From Avimonoglobus sp965151315 (lineage in GTDB: Bacteria > Bacillota > Clostridia > UBA1381): DNA of 16,188 nt. The stretch covers positions 1 through 16,188 of the forward strand of contig CBCTZG010000063.1 of assembly GCA_965151315.1 (NCBI GenBank), written 5' to 3'. Both the position numbers and the translations under genes were made by a program. Numbering within the stretch: position 1 is the stretch's first letter; each line of letters starts with the position of its first letter. The notes beneath the pieces were generated by a model. That model was not told the origin of the DNA. It saw nothing but the letters and a program-made list of their open reading frames with translations, and ran no database searches. Below are positions 7,247 to 16,188 of the stretch, piece by piece.

Positions 7247-8185
7247 ATGATCAAGGCATCTTTGAATAAAGCGGCGCCCAAAAAGAAAAACCGGATGTGG
7301 AATGAGCTGGTAAAATATAAAGGATTATTGATGCTGATGATCCCCGGCTTTTTGGCGCTGATCATATTTAAATATCTGCCGATGTTCGGCATTATTATCG
7401 CGTTTAAGGACTATAAGATTTTAGACGGCGTGTTTGGGAGCGCCTGGGTGGGCCTGGACAATTTTAAAGAGCTGTTTGGCAGCGCGGAATTCGCCCATGT
7501 CCTGCGCAACACACTGCTGTTCAGCGTGACAAAAATGCTGTTCGGCACCCCCGCGCCGATTATTCTTGCTTTGCTTTTAAATGAAGTAAGGCATACCTTA
7601 TATAAGAAAACAATACAGACAGTTTCCTACATGCCGTACTTTTTTTCCTGGGTTATGCTGGGCGGTATTGTAAAGCTGCTGTTTTCCAATACAGGCCCGG
7701 TGAATACGGTTTTGGCCAGCATCGGGCTGGAGAAAATCGACTTTTTTGCCAATGAGGCGTCGTTTTTCTGGCTGGTGATCGGTTCCGCGGTATGGGCCGG
7801 CTGCGGCTGGGGCGCGATTATTTACATGGCCACCCTTTCCGGGATCGACGAGACCCTGTATGAGGCGGCGGCGGTGGACGGCGCGGGAAAGTGGAAGCAG
7901 ATCACAAAAATCACTATCCCCTGCCTGATCCCCACGATTGTTGTTGTGACGATCTTAAATCTGGGCAATATTATGAACGCTGGCTTTGACCAGATTTATA
8001 ATCTGCAGAATCCGCTGGTTTATAACATCAGCGATATTCTGGAAACCTATAACCTGCGGAAGATGCAGACGACAGACTACAGCTACGGGACGGCGGTTGG
8101 TCTGTTTACCAGTGTTGTCGGCCTGATTTTAGTGCTGGGTACCAATGCCTGGTCGAAAAAAATCAGCGATAACGGGCTGTGGTAA
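7247..8185 (+). CDS. Sugar ABC transporter permease, LplB/YteP family
   Basis: A 312-residue inner-membrane permease of the CUT1 oligosaccharide importers. About six membrane segments are visible, at roughly 25-50, 85-113, 125-148, 170-200, 228-246 and 280-305. Between the fourth and fifth lies the EAA loop (YEAAAVDGAGKWKQITKITIP, from residue 205), which docks on the ATPase. The N-terminal phrase FKYLPMFGIIIAFKDYK is typical of the LplB/YteP group, which imports complex oligosaccharides such as pectin fragments. The start is supported by AAGGAG five bases before the ATG. Its partner permease begins 13 bases after its stop. No ATPase gene is present, as usual for this family, which shares an MsmX-like ATPase encoded elsewhere. 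Confidence 0.95.
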   Translation: MIKASLNKAAPKKKNRMWNELVKYKGLLMLMIPGFLALIIFKYLPMFGIIIAFKDYKILDGVFGSAWVGLDNFKELFGSAEFAHVLRNTLLFSVTKMLFGTPAPIILALLLNEVRHTLYKKTIQTVSYMPYFFSWVMLGGIVKLLFSNTGPVNTVLASIGLEKIDFFANEASFFWLVIGSAVWAGCGWGAIIYMATLSGIDETLYEAAAVDGAGKWKQITKITIPCLIPTIVVVTILNLGNIMNAGFDQIYNLQNPLVYNISDILETYNLRKMQTTDYSYGTAVGLFTSVVGLILVLGTNAWSKKISDNGLW

Positions 8186-8198
8186 AGGGGGGATAAGC

Positions 8199-9071
8199 TT
8201 GTATAAACGATCCAAGGCTGAAATTGTATTTGGGGTTTTTAACTACGCGTTTTTGCTGCTGTTTGGGCTGACGACGTTGTACCCCTTGTGGTCAACCATC
8301 GTCCTTTCCTTTTCCACTGCGGCAGATTCCGCCAAAGGCGGCTTCAATTTTTTTACGCTGCATCCCACGATCCAGGCTTATCAGGTCCTGATCCAGAAGG
8401 ACGAAATCTGGACGGCTTATGGCATAACTATACTGCGGACGATTATTGGGACATTTACCTCGGTATTGGTCACAGCTATGTATGCGTACCCGCTAGCTCG
8501 GCGGAATATGCCGCTGAAAAAATTCTTTTCTGTATTCCTGATTATTACCATGCTGTTTAACGGCGGAATGATCCCCACCTATTTAGTAATCAAGGGTCTC
8601 CACCTGTTGGATAATTTTTGGGTGTATATACTGCCCGGGCTGATCAGCGCTTATAATGCCATCATTTTGCGCAATTATTTTGCCGGGCTGCCGGAGTCTG
8701 TTATTGAGTCGGCGCTGATTGACGGGGCTTCGGAAATCAAAATATTTATTAAGATGATTATTCCCATGTCTATGCCGGCGCTGGCTACGGTTGCCTTATG
8801 GAACGCTGTGGCGAACTGGAACGCTTGGTTTGACAGTATGCTGTATTTCAACGATTCTACCAAGCAGGTCTTGCAGCTGTTTTTGCAGCGGATGCTCAGT
8901 AGTACGCAGCCGGCTGCGGACAGAGTCTTTGAGGGGCAGCAGGTCTTGTATTCCGACAAGACCCTGCAGGCAGCCACCATTGTGGTGGCGGTGCTCCCGA
9001 TGCTGGTAATTTATCCGTTCATCCAAAAGTATTTTGTTAAGGGAATCACGTTGGGAAGCGTAAAAGGATAA
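8199..9071 (+). CDS. Sugar ABC transporter permease, LplC family
   Basis: A 290-residue membrane permease, the second subunit of the importer. The EAA loop reads ESALIDGASEIKIFIKMIIP from residue 170, and the C-terminus ends in YFVKGITLGSVKG, as is typical of LplC-like proteins. I place the start at TTG 8199. A strong AAGGGG-type ribosome site sits at the right distance, the reading begins directly before the cytoplasmic YKRSKAE segment, and the length then fits the family. A longer reading from ATG 8145 would overlap the first permease by 41 bases and add an uncharacteristic, Gly- and Lys-rich head. It forms a heterodimer with the product of the preceding gene and is followed 21 bases later by the beta-helix gene. 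Confidence 0.93.
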   Translation: MYKRSKAEIVFGVFNYAFLLLFGLTTLYPLWSTIVLSFSTAADSAKGGFNFFTLHPTIQAYQVLIQKDEIWTAYGITILRTIIGTFTSVLVTAMYAYPLARRNMPLKKFFSVFLIITMLFNGGMIPTYLVIKGLHLLDNFWVYILPGLISAYNAIILRNYFAGLPESVIESALIDGASEIKIFIKMIIPMSMPALATVALWNAVANWNAWFDSMLYFNDSTKQVLQLFLQRMLSSTQPAADRVFEGQQVLYSDKTLQAATIVVAVLPMLVIYPFIQKYFVKGITLGSVKG

Positions 9072-9092
9072 TTGGAAAGGAGAAGGAAACCC

Positions 9093-12000
9093 ATGAAAAA
9101 GATGAGAAGTCTGCTTGCTGTGCTGATCGCCCTGCTGGGGATCACCATGGCTGGGACCCAGGTCAGCGCACAGGACCGGGAGCTGTTTTTAAACACAGCG
9201 CTGACCAACGGTACAGAGGGCTGGAGCGCCAGGAACATTAACGATACGGCTATGTCTGTGGAAACCGCGGATACCTACGGGGGATACAACAGCCTGAAGG
9301 TGGGTATCACCGGCTGGGGTTTTGTTTATCAGCTGGTGGAACTGGAGCCCGGCGGCGAATATGTCATCTCCTATAACGCGAAAAACCTGGCTGACGCGAC
9401 GGAAAATTTCAGCGTACATATGTCGGAGGTAGACGGTCTGCTAGAGATCAACGCCGCGGCTGTAGGAACCAAAATATACACGGACACTGTCTCCCCGGTC
9501 TGGAGGGAGTATAGCTTCAAATACCGGTATGACGGCACCGAGAAAATCACCGCAAAGATCTTGTTCATCGGCCCGGCCAACTATCTGATCAGCAATGCCA
9601 GAATGCTGCAGACCAATTACGAGCCGAAAGAACAAAAAAACACCCTGCCGTTCCAAAACAGCGTTTATGTGGATTTTGATAACGGGAATGACGCAAACCA
9701 GGGTACCCAGGACAGCCCGTTCAAAACCCTGGAACGGGCCCGGGATTTTGTACGATGCATCAATAAGGAAATGCCGGAGGATATTACGGTGTATATTTCC
9801 GGCAAGGAATATGAGATTGACCATACCTTGGAATTTACAGCAGAGGACAGTGCGCCGGCTGGCAGGAAGATCATCTATAAGGGTGTGGGCGAGGAAAAGC
9901 CTATTATCCGCGGCAGCGGCCGGGTCACTGGATGGCGGCTGCATGATGAACAGAAAAATATCTGGGTGGCGGATCTGGACACGGACGCCGGCCGGCAGCT
10001 GTTTGTCAACGGTGTACGGGCAGACCTGGCCAGCTATACCAAGCCGGATTTTGCCTGTGAAACAGTATTCCAGGATTGCTTTTATGTCGATGAGGATATG
10101 CTTTTAACCCTAGCCCACCCCACGGATATGGAGGTCGTCACCAATGAGGAATGGACCCAGAAGCGGCGGCGGGTAACGGGTGTTGTCCGGGAGGGAGACA
10201 GGATCCGGATTGACATTGATTCCCGGGCGTGGAGCCAAAACAAATATATGCCCACCACCATCTATAGGCTGGATAACCAGTATGAATTTTTAGACGAGCC
10301 GGGAGAGTATTACCGGGACAGCCGGGAAAACAAGCTTTACTATATCCCGCGGGTAGGAGAAGATATGGAAACGGCAGAGGCCGTGTTCCCAGCAGTAGAA
10401 AAGCTGGTTTCTGTTTTTGGTGACAATCCGTTTTCCTATGTAAACGGCATTACCTTTGACGGATTAAAGTTTGAATACTCCACAGCGCAGATCCCGGAAT
10501 GCGGCATTGACGATAACCAGAATCTGCAGCTGCGGTGGGATGATGGCACAACCCATTCTCTGCCAGGCGCTCTGGATATTCGGTACGGGCATGACATTGA
10601 CATCCTGAACTGTGACGTGGAGCACCATGGCGGTATGGGGATCCGGTATACCATCGGAATCCAGGACTGTGATATTGTTGGAAACAGAATGTACGATTTA
10701 TCTGCCCACGGTGTGATGATCGGCGACCCCGGGGAGCCCTATGAATATCTGGACGCCACCTTTGCCAACTGCGGGACGCCTGCTTACCGGGATATGAACA
10801 ACAGCATCGTTAACAATTACATTGCGGACATTGCCTGTGAGTATAACGGCGCTACCGGGATTTCCATCCTGTTTTCCCAGTATACCCGGATCGCCCATAA
10901 CGACCTGTTTGATCTGCCGTATACCGGCATCCATATTGCCTGGGGCTGGGATCAGTATGTACACAGCCTGAAAGGGCTGGTGGTTGAGAATAATTATTTG
11001 AATTATGTTATGACGGTACTGCGGGACGGCGGCGGCATTTACAGCCTGGGCCGGTCCAGCGCTACCCTGGAGGAGCCGAACCTGTGGAGGGAAAATTATA
11101 TTTCTATGATGACGACCTCCGGCGCGCCATACTATCTTGACCAGGGTTCCTCGTATCACCGGCTGGTGGACAACGTAATCGAGCATAAGGATACCATGTG
11201 GGTTGCCGGTAAGGGCTGGCAGCGGCCCTTCGGCGGCGTTTCCGGGAACGCGCTTTCCCCGGAGTATAACAATACATATGCAAGGACCTATTTTGACGTC
11301 CAGTCCATGCAAAAATTTATGGATTTTACCGGGACTTTTGAAAAGAACGTTTATAATATGAACGGCCAATGGGATCCTGTGGCGGTTGAAATCATGGGAA
11401 AGGCCGGCCTAGAGGAGGCGTATCAAGGGATCCGTGATGAGATCCGCAGGATGGAGGTTCCGTCCACCATTGAGCTGATGGCTGGTGAAACAGCCTCCTG
11501 CAAGCCCGCCAAAATTACAGGCGCAAAGGAACAGGAACAAGACCCGGATCAATACGCGTATCAGTATATGTCCTCCGACGAGACTGTAGCTACGGTTGAC
11601 GATGCGGGGAATATCCGGGCTGTAAGCAACGGGCACGCGGTTATTTATGTCCGGGTGGATGAAAAGAGGAATACAGAATTTTATACAATCGACGTGGTTG
11701 TGGGAAGTACGCCGGCCCGGATCGGGCTGACGGCGGATACAAGTACGCTGCTGGTTTCCGAAACAACAGGGCTGTATCCCACAGTTTATACCAACTATGA
11801 TACAGAAAAGGCCTTTGACGGGGTAATCTCGTATACATCTTTGACGCCGGATATTGTTTCCGTAGACGAAAACGGAGTGGTCACCTCTCTGCGGGACGGA
11901 CAGGGAATCATCCAGGCCAGCGCCGTAGTTGACGGAGTGACTGTAACGGGTGAAATCACGATTGAAAACGTGAATTATTCCCTGAGCAATCCAACGCCGT

Positions 12001-13244
12001 TTTCCATGTATCCGCTTCAGGCGGAGCTGGCCGACGTGGACAACTGGTCCACCAAGGGCACAAAAACGGCCGCAGGTATTGACTTTAACGCGTTGGGTGA
12101 TTTCTCCATTTACCGGGGCAGAAAGTTTGGGGACGAGATTTTAGCCTTTAACTACACCATCGGAACAGGCCCATCCACCTGGCCGGCGGTTATGTTCCGG
12201 TTGCAGAACGACAGCCTGCGGGCGGATTCCGCCGGGCAGAACGGATATATTATCTGCTTTACCAATACAGGCGACATCGAGCTGCAGCGGTTCAACAGCG
12301 GCACTAGAACACAGATTTTCTGTGAAGTTAACGACGGTTCGCTGCCGGGCGCGGGCCCTGCTTATACCAACGATCTATTTAAGTATGGGCAAACCGTCAG
12401 GATGCGGGTAGGCGCCATTAACGAGGCTGACGGTGTCCGGATTATCCTGTACATCAACGACGTCTGCGTATTTGATTATTTGGATAAGGGCCAGGGCGCT
12501 GTGCGGGAAGACGGCTACTTCGGGATTGTATCCCAAGGGAATACGATTTCTTTAGCGGAATATACCGAGGAACAGATCGTAGAAAGCAGTGCTGTGACTG
12601 CGGAAGATATTATCCAAAGCTACAGAGAGGCCAAAACGGAATATGACAGCTCAAAAATGGCGGATCTGGATGGGACCTGGTACGCGGAGGATGTGCGGAC
12701 GCTTTTGAACAATGGGATCAACGTAGCCAGGAATGAAGTGGAATTTGGCGCTGGAGATTATGTAACCAGAGGCGAGTTTTTAAATATGCTTCTGGACTAT
12801 ATGAACTACTGGTATACCACCAAAGGCCGCTTGGAGGAGTATAAGACAGAGCTGACTGCTGTACAGAACGCGAAGAGCGCGGAAGAAAAGAACCTGGCGA
12901 TCCTGGAGGGTGCGAAAGCCACCGGCCTGGTATGCGATGAAATGGTGCAGAATGGATTTGACCTGAACGCACCGGTCAGCCGGCAGGAGGCGGCGTATAT
13001 GACGTATCAGACGTACCTGCAGGTGATGCTGGCAAACCCCTATGTGTATGACGAGCTGTATGACGTTTATACCGACAAGGATCAGATCAGTGCTTACGCC
13101 CAGGAGGCTGTGGCCGCCCTATATGGTATGGATCTGATCAAAGGCGTGGAGAACAACACCTTCGCACCGAATAACGCCATCGAACGGGTTTGGGCGGCCC
13201 AGATCCTGAAGCGTCTTTGGGATACCATCTACTTTGTATGGTAA
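9093..13244 (+). CDS. SLH-anchored parallel beta-helix protein, probable glycoside hydrolase (GH141-like)
   Basis: A 1383-residue surface protein. The start ATG follows AGAAGG by six bases. The signal peptide is 1-26 (cleavage after VSA). In order: a CBM-like module (about 29-175), a right-handed parallel beta-helix (about 190-780), two Big_2-type Ig domains (about 790-873 and 876-960), a concanavalin-like LamG/DUF1080-type domain (about 963-1156) and an SLH region to the end, with repeat motifs VTRGEF, VSRQEA and IERVWA. The helix opens with YVDFDNGNDANQGTQDSPFKT-type sequence, as in GH120/GH141-like proteins. HNDLFDLPYTGIHIAWGW and RDGGGIYSLG lie on nearby coils; Asp607 and Asp645 are my candidates for the catalytic pair. 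The SLH repeats should tie it to wall polymer. The beta-helix and SLH calls are firm, GH141 is only likely, and the substrate is unknown. The last SLH motif is divergent. Confidence 0.85.
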   Translation: MKKMRSLLAVLIALLGITMAGTQVSAQDRELFLNTALTNGTEGWSARNINDTAMSVETADTYGGYNSLKVGITGWGFVYQLVELEPGGEYVISYNAKNLADATENFSVHMSEVDGLLEINAAAVGTKIYTDTVSPVWREYSFKYRYDGTEKITAKILFIGPANYLISNARMLQTNYEPKEQKNTLPFQNSVYVDFDNGNDANQGTQDSPFKTLERARDFVRCINKEMPEDITVYISGKEYEIDHTLEFTAEDSAPAGRKIIYKGVGEEKPIIRGSGRVTGWRLHDEQKNIWVADLDTDAGRQLFVNGVRADLASYTKPDFACETVFQDCFYVDEDMLLTLAHPTDMEVVTNEEWTQKRRRVTGVVREGDRIRIDIDSRAWSQNKYMPTTIYRLDNQYEFLDEPGEYYRDSRENKLYYIPRVGEDMETAEAVFPAVEKLVSVFGDNPFSYVNGITFDGLKFEYSTAQIPECGIDDNQNLQLRWDDGTTHSLPGALDIRYGHDIDILNCDVEHHGGMGIRYTIGIQDCDIVGNRMYDLSAHGVMIGDPGEPYEYLDATFANCGTPAYRDMNNSIVNNYIADIACEYNGATGISILFSQYTRIAHNDLFDLPYTGIHIAWGWDQYVHSLKGLVVENNYLNYVMTVLRDGGGIYSLGRSSATLEEPNLWRENYISMMTTSGAPYYLDQGSSYHRLVDNVIEHKDTMWVAGKGWQRPFGGVSGNALSPEYNNTYARTYFDVQSMQKFMDFTGTFEKNVYNMNGQWDPVAVEIMGKAGLEEAYQGIRDEIRRMEVPSTIELMAGETASCKPAKITGAKEQEQDPDQYAYQYMSSDETVATVDDAGNIRAVSNGHAVIYVRVDEKRNTEFYTIDVVVGSTPARIGLTADTSTLLVSETTGLYPTVYTNYDTEKAFDGVISYTSLTPDIVSVDENGVVTSLRDGQGIIQASAVVDGVTVTGEITIENVNYSLSNPTPFSMYPLQAELADVDNWSTKGTKTAAGIDFNALGDFSIYRGRKFGDEILAFNYTIGTGPSTWPAVMFRLQNDSLRADSAGQNGYIICFTNTGDIELQRFNSGTRTQIFCEVNDGSLPGAGPAYTNDLFKYGQTVRMRVGAINEADGVRIILYINDVCVFDYLDKGQGAVREDGYFGIVSQGNTISLAEYTEEQIVESSAVTAEDIIQSYREAKTEYDSSKMADLDGTWYAEDVRTLLNNGINVARNEVEFGAGDYVTRGEFLNMLLDYMNYWYTTKGRLEEYKTELTAVQNAKSAEEKNLAILEGAKATGLVCDEMVQNGFDLNAPVSRQEAAYMTYQTYLQVMLANPYVYDELYDVYTDKDQISAYAQEAVAALYGMDLIKGVENNTFAPNNAIERVWAAQILKRLWDTIYFVW

Positions 13245-13270
13245 GCCGGCGGCTATGAGGAATCAACAGG

Positions 13271-15541
13271 ATGAAGCATAGAAATCAGATTACGGCGTTT
13301 TTGATACTAATCGCGCTGGCGGCGGGAATCGTCCATATCGCTTGGGCAGAGCCGGCCCCCTGGTACAGGCAATGGACAACGGCCGGCCTGGGCATTACCG
13401 CTAACCCGGTAAAAGACGCGGAGCGGGATTCCTGCGTAGAGGTGAATATCCAAAAGAACGGCGCGGTATTTTGGCAGAAGGAAAAATTCACCTTAGAGAA
13501 AAACCGGCTGTATAAAATCTCCGTAGATTTTAAGCCGGCCCAAGGCCTGATTGACGCAGCCGTCCCAGTGTATCTGGAAACAGAATATTTTGAAGGCTAC
13601 GGCCCCGGCGGCAGCGTGGAATTTGAGCGCAAGCCAGTCATGGGGATGGTCAATAGCGCGGACCTGTTACCGGGCTGGAATACCCTGACGGCGTATTACC
13701 GATATAATGGGGTACAGGATAGCGCAAACACAAGGATATCGGTAGGGATCAACGGCGGGTTTATCCCTGCCGGCCAAACCAGCGTCAGCTACCGGCTGGA
13801 TAATTTTCAGATCCAGCCCTGGGACGAGGCGTTAATGAATGTCAGGAATACAGCGGACGCCTGGATTTTTAACGATACCTACGATACCTGTCCCCAGGAT
13901 ATGGATGGCTTTGTCCGGTTTTCCGCGGACAGGGTGTGCCAAAAGGCGTACCAGCCGATTGTGCTGAAGCGGGATACGGCTTATACGGCCATTCTGCGGG
14001 TGCGGACAGACCGGGATACCACCGGTGGCCTGTACTTGGATCATCGGGGCTTCGGGGATACCGACCGGACAGATATTCTTGCCAACATCGAGTTTCAAGC
14101 CAATGAATGGACGGAGGTCTATGCTGTTTTCCGGTATCAGGGCCCGGCGGAACAGTGCGGCGGGAATATCTATCTGCGTTTTGACGCGGATATTGCCCAG
14201 TATGATGTGGCGGATTTCCAAGTATTTTCTGGATCCCCCACGGTTTTGAACCCGGATTTTTCCCGGGGGCTGCAGTTTTGGAATGTAGGCGGGGGGACGG
14301 GCGCTATAGTACAGGATGATATCCTGGGGCAGTGTGCTGAGATTATGCCCGCCGGCCAAAGCTTTTTCCAGCTTTCCCAGACGGTGCGGTTGGAAAAAAA
14401 TAAATGGTATGTCCTGTACGCCAAGGTGAAGATCAATGCCAACGATACACCCGTTCAGCCTACTGTCAAGTTCCATATGCTGAACTATATCACTACTGAG
14501 GGCCTGGGCGCCACATATGTAACGCCGGGTGAGTGGAGCGAAGTCTACACCTGCTTCCAGTATACCGGCGAGGAAAAGGACGCTACCTTTATACTGCGGG
14601 CGGGGCAGAACGCCAGCGGCGTTACAGAGTATGACAGTGTAAAAAACGGAATGCGGGTGGCATATGCCGGTATTTTGGAAGCGGATAATTCCAAGATGAT
14701 TGTCAACGGCGATTTTGAAGACCCCTATTTGAGCCTGGGGACGTCGGCCTACACGTCGGTGAACCAATATCACAAGGAAGGGTTTGTAAACGTAGACCCG
14801 TTTTGGAATATCCGGCTGAACAATTTAAACGGGTCTACCATAACCAATCTGGAAGCAAACTGCTTGGGTAACCAGAGCCAGTTTCTCCGGATGACGCCCA
14901 AGACCAGCCGGTTTGTGAGCCTGACCCAGAGAACGGAAGCCCAACCGGGAAAACAGTATTTGGTAACGGCGGATGCCAGAGCGTACGACCCGGCGGCAGG
15001 AAATATTTCCGCCCAGGTGTTTGTGTTTGACCAGGCGGGGAGCTATATTGAATCCGCCCAAACGACGGCAGACGGAAAGGAATGGCGGAAGATGGCCTAT
15101 TTATTCCAAGCGGCGGATACCGTTCTCCGGCCGGAGATCCGATACGGCCAGTTTTCGGGCCTGGACAGCCTGGGCCAGGGAATCTGCATTGACAATTTCC
15201 AAATGGTACCGGTGGACGGCTGCTATGCCCAGGTGGAATGTGTAAATGCGGAAGGAGCAGTCCAGGACGGCTATACGGACCAGATCCGGACAAGACTGAC
15301 CTTTGCCAATGGAGAGAAAAGCGGCAAAACCATCCGGTATATCATCGCCCAGTACCAGGGGAACCAGCTCCGGGGCGCGGAACAGAAGGAGGTCTGCGTA
15401 CCAGCCGGGGAGGTTTTGGTACAAGACTTTACGGTGGATTGCCTGGAACAGGCGGAATATGCCAGGGTGTTTATACTGGATGCATACGGGAATCCCGTAT
15501 GGATCAGGACGGATATAGAAAAGAAAGGGGAACGATCATGA
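13271..15541 (+). CDS. Secreted protein with four tandem carbohydrate-binding-like modules
   Basis: A 756-residue secreted protein with no recognisable catalytic domain. The signal peptide is 1-26 (cleavage after AWA). Four CenC-like beta-sandwich modules lie at about 30-180, 180-315, 316-473 and 474-654, followed by an Ig-like domain (655-756). Modules three and four resemble those of the first operon gene: QTVRLEKNKWYVLYAKVKI, GEWSEVYTCFQYTGE, and the long-form opening IVNGDFEDPYLSLGTSAY. The first two are more divergent. The Ig-like end (YARVFILDAYGNPVWIR) parallels the one that precedes the slip site in that gene, but here the protein stops naturally. The ribosome site (GAGG, ten bases upstream) is modest. 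Its stop overlaps the next start in ATGA, which suggests coupled translation. It has no visible anchor, so it may be released or held by binding glycan. Confidence 0.8.
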   Translation: MKHRNQITAFLILIALAAGIVHIAWAEPAPWYRQWTTAGLGITANPVKDAERDSCVEVNIQKNGAVFWQKEKFTLEKNRLYKISVDFKPAQGLIDAAVPVYLETEYFEGYGPGGSVEFERKPVMGMVNSADLLPGWNTLTAYYRYNGVQDSANTRISVGINGGFIPAGQTSVSYRLDNFQIQPWDEALMNVRNTADAWIFNDTYDTCPQDMDGFVRFSADRVCQKAYQPIVLKRDTAYTAILRVRTDRDTTGGLYLDHRGFGDTDRTDILANIEFQANEWTEVYAVFRYQGPAEQCGGNIYLRFDADIAQYDVADFQVFSGSPTVLNPDFSRGLQFWNVGGGTGAIVQDDILGQCAEIMPAGQSFFQLSQTVRLEKNKWYVLYAKVKINANDTPVQPTVKFHMLNYITTEGLGATYVTPGEWSEVYTCFQYTGEEKDATFILRAGQNASGVTEYDSVKNGMRVAYAGILEADNSKMIVNGDFEDPYLSLGTSAYTSVNQYHKEGFVNVDPFWNIRLNNLNGSTITNLEANCLGNQSQFLRMTPKTSRFVSLTQRTEAQPGKQYLVTADARAYDPAAGNISAQVFVFDQAGSYIESAQTTADGKEWRKMAYLFQAADTVLRPEIRYGQFSGLDSLGQGICIDNFQMVPVDGCYAQVECVNAEGAVQDGYTDQIRTRLTFANGEKSGKTIRYIIAQYQGNQLRGAEQKEVCVPAGEVLVQDFTVDCLEQAEYARVFILDAYGNPVWIRTDIEKKGERS

Positions 15542-16188
15542 AAGGACAGATTAGAAAATTAGCGGCCTGGGCCCTAAGTCTTGCCATGCTGGCCGGGCTG
15601 TGTACCGCCCCGGTATTCGCGGCATCGGGCGAGTGCGTTCCAGGCGGTTCGTTTGATTCGGCGGACGACCTGGACCAGTGGAGCCTGGGAAACAGCACAG
15701 TAGACTGGATTGAGGGCGGCGGCCCCGACGGCAGCGGCTGTATCCGGGTGGTCCCGCAGGACAAGGCATATATAGGCTTGACCACCACAACAACATTAGA
15801 AAAGGATCAATGGTATATCTCCAGCATGAAGGTCAAGCTGCTGCCGAACCCAGACGGCAGCCGGGCTGAGGCGGACGCAAAAATGATGCTGATGCAGGCG
15901 TATAATGAGGACAGAACCATCACAAAGGTCAATTCTGACGAATGGACCGAGGTTTACGGCTGCTTTAAGTACATGAAGGGGGAGGATACCGCGCCTCTGC
16001 ATGTGCGGGTGGGCCAGGCGGCGCCGGATACTATCCGGTACGGCGCGTATATTGACGATGTATCTATCGTGCCCTTTGGCGGCGACGAGCTGATTACCGG
16101 CGGCGATTTTGAAGATTATCATGTAGTTTTATCTACATCCTCCTATTCCGATTCAGACCGGTATGGGAATAACGCTGAGTTCCGGTGC
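15538..16188 (+). CDS. Secreted tandem carbohydrate-binding-module protein, 5' part (runs off the window)
   Basis: An open frame of 217 codons continues past the right edge. The ATG overlaps the previous stop (ATGA), and AAGGGG lies seven bases upstream. A signal peptide (1-28, cleavage after VFA) is followed by a short-form module at about 33-183 and the opening of a long-form module (ELITGGDFED with a TSSYSDSDRYG stretch). The first module carries KLLPNPDGSRAE, nearly the same as KLLPNSDGSKAE in the third module of the first operon gene, so the two are paralogues. Whether a catalytic domain, an SLH anchor or only more modules follow cannot be seen here. The short-then-long order matches the first gene. 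Confidence 0.85.
   Translation, partial: MKGQIRKLAAWALSLAMLAGLCTAPVFAASGECVPGGSFDSADDLDQWSLGNSTVDWIEGGGPDGSGCIRVVPQDKAYIGLTTTTTLEKDQWYISSMKVKLLPNPDGSRAEADAKMMLMQAYNEDRTITKVNSDEWTEVYGCFKYMKGEDTAPLHVRVGQAAPDTIRYGAYIDDVSIVPFGGDELITGGDFEDYHVVLSTSSYSDSDRYGNNAEFRC

Noticed and set aside
8145..8198. Longer start for the second permease at ATG 8145
   Set aside because: It would overlap the first permease and add 18 residues unlike family members. TTG 8199 has a strong, well-spaced ribosome site.
13832..14773. 313-codon antisense ORF, and similar long minus-strand frames at 5401-6096, 9441-9944 and 10698-11369
   Set aside because: They mirror well-supported plus-strand genes, have low-complexity or unrecognisable products and no ribosome sites that stand out. 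They are explained by codon bias of the sense genes.

Overview
The window looks like part of a glycan-capture and glycan-uptake locus from a Gram-positive bacterium, most likely a gut-type Clostridia member (Lachnospiraceae or Oscillospiraceae-like). This placement is inferred from the strong Shine-Dalgarno sites, GTG and TTG starts, S-layer-homology anchoring, an Lpl-type sugar ABC transporter without its own ATPase, and a membrane sensor of the AraC-linked type. No rRNA, tRNA, phage, IS or CRISPR signal was seen.

Layout. On the minus strand at the left edge lies the sensor half of a transmembrane regulator (43..1365), driven by a perfect-consensus promoter (TTGACA-17-TATAAT). A 289-bp divergent intergenic region follows. 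It holds a plus-strand promoter (TTGAAA-17-TACAAT) and, ending just upstream of its -35 box, a 21-bp imperfect direct repeat that resembles an AraC-type activator site. Everything from 1655 to the right edge is on the plus strand and reads like one operon: a secreted protein with four tandem carbohydrate-binding-like modules; an SGNH/GDSL esterase domain in the -1 frame relative to it; a solute-binding lipoprotein; two permeases; a 1383-aa beta-helix enzyme-like protein with Big_2 and SLH domains; and two more secreted proteins built from the same kind of tandem binding modules, the last cut by the window edge.

How it may work together (inference). Surface proteins bind a complex, probably acetylated, plant or mucin glycan. 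The SGNH domain deacylates it and the SLH-anchored beta-helix protein cleaves it at the cell surface. The lipoprotein and two permeases import the oligosaccharides, powered by a shared ATPase encoded elsewhere. The divergent sensor would switch the operon on. The substrate cannot be read from the sequence.

The most notable point is the junction at about 4210-4258. The binding-module protein stops right after a run of eight T, and a one-base slip at that run joins it in frame to the SGNH esterase. The esterase has no ATG, GTG or TTG start before its catalytic serine. The site carries an SD-like GGAGG, a U UUU UUU heptamer and a small downstream hairpin, as in known programmed -1 frameshift sites. 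A homopolymer sequencing error or phase variation are the main alternatives. A second reading-frame interruption is the in-frame TAA that ends the sensor gene near the left edge.
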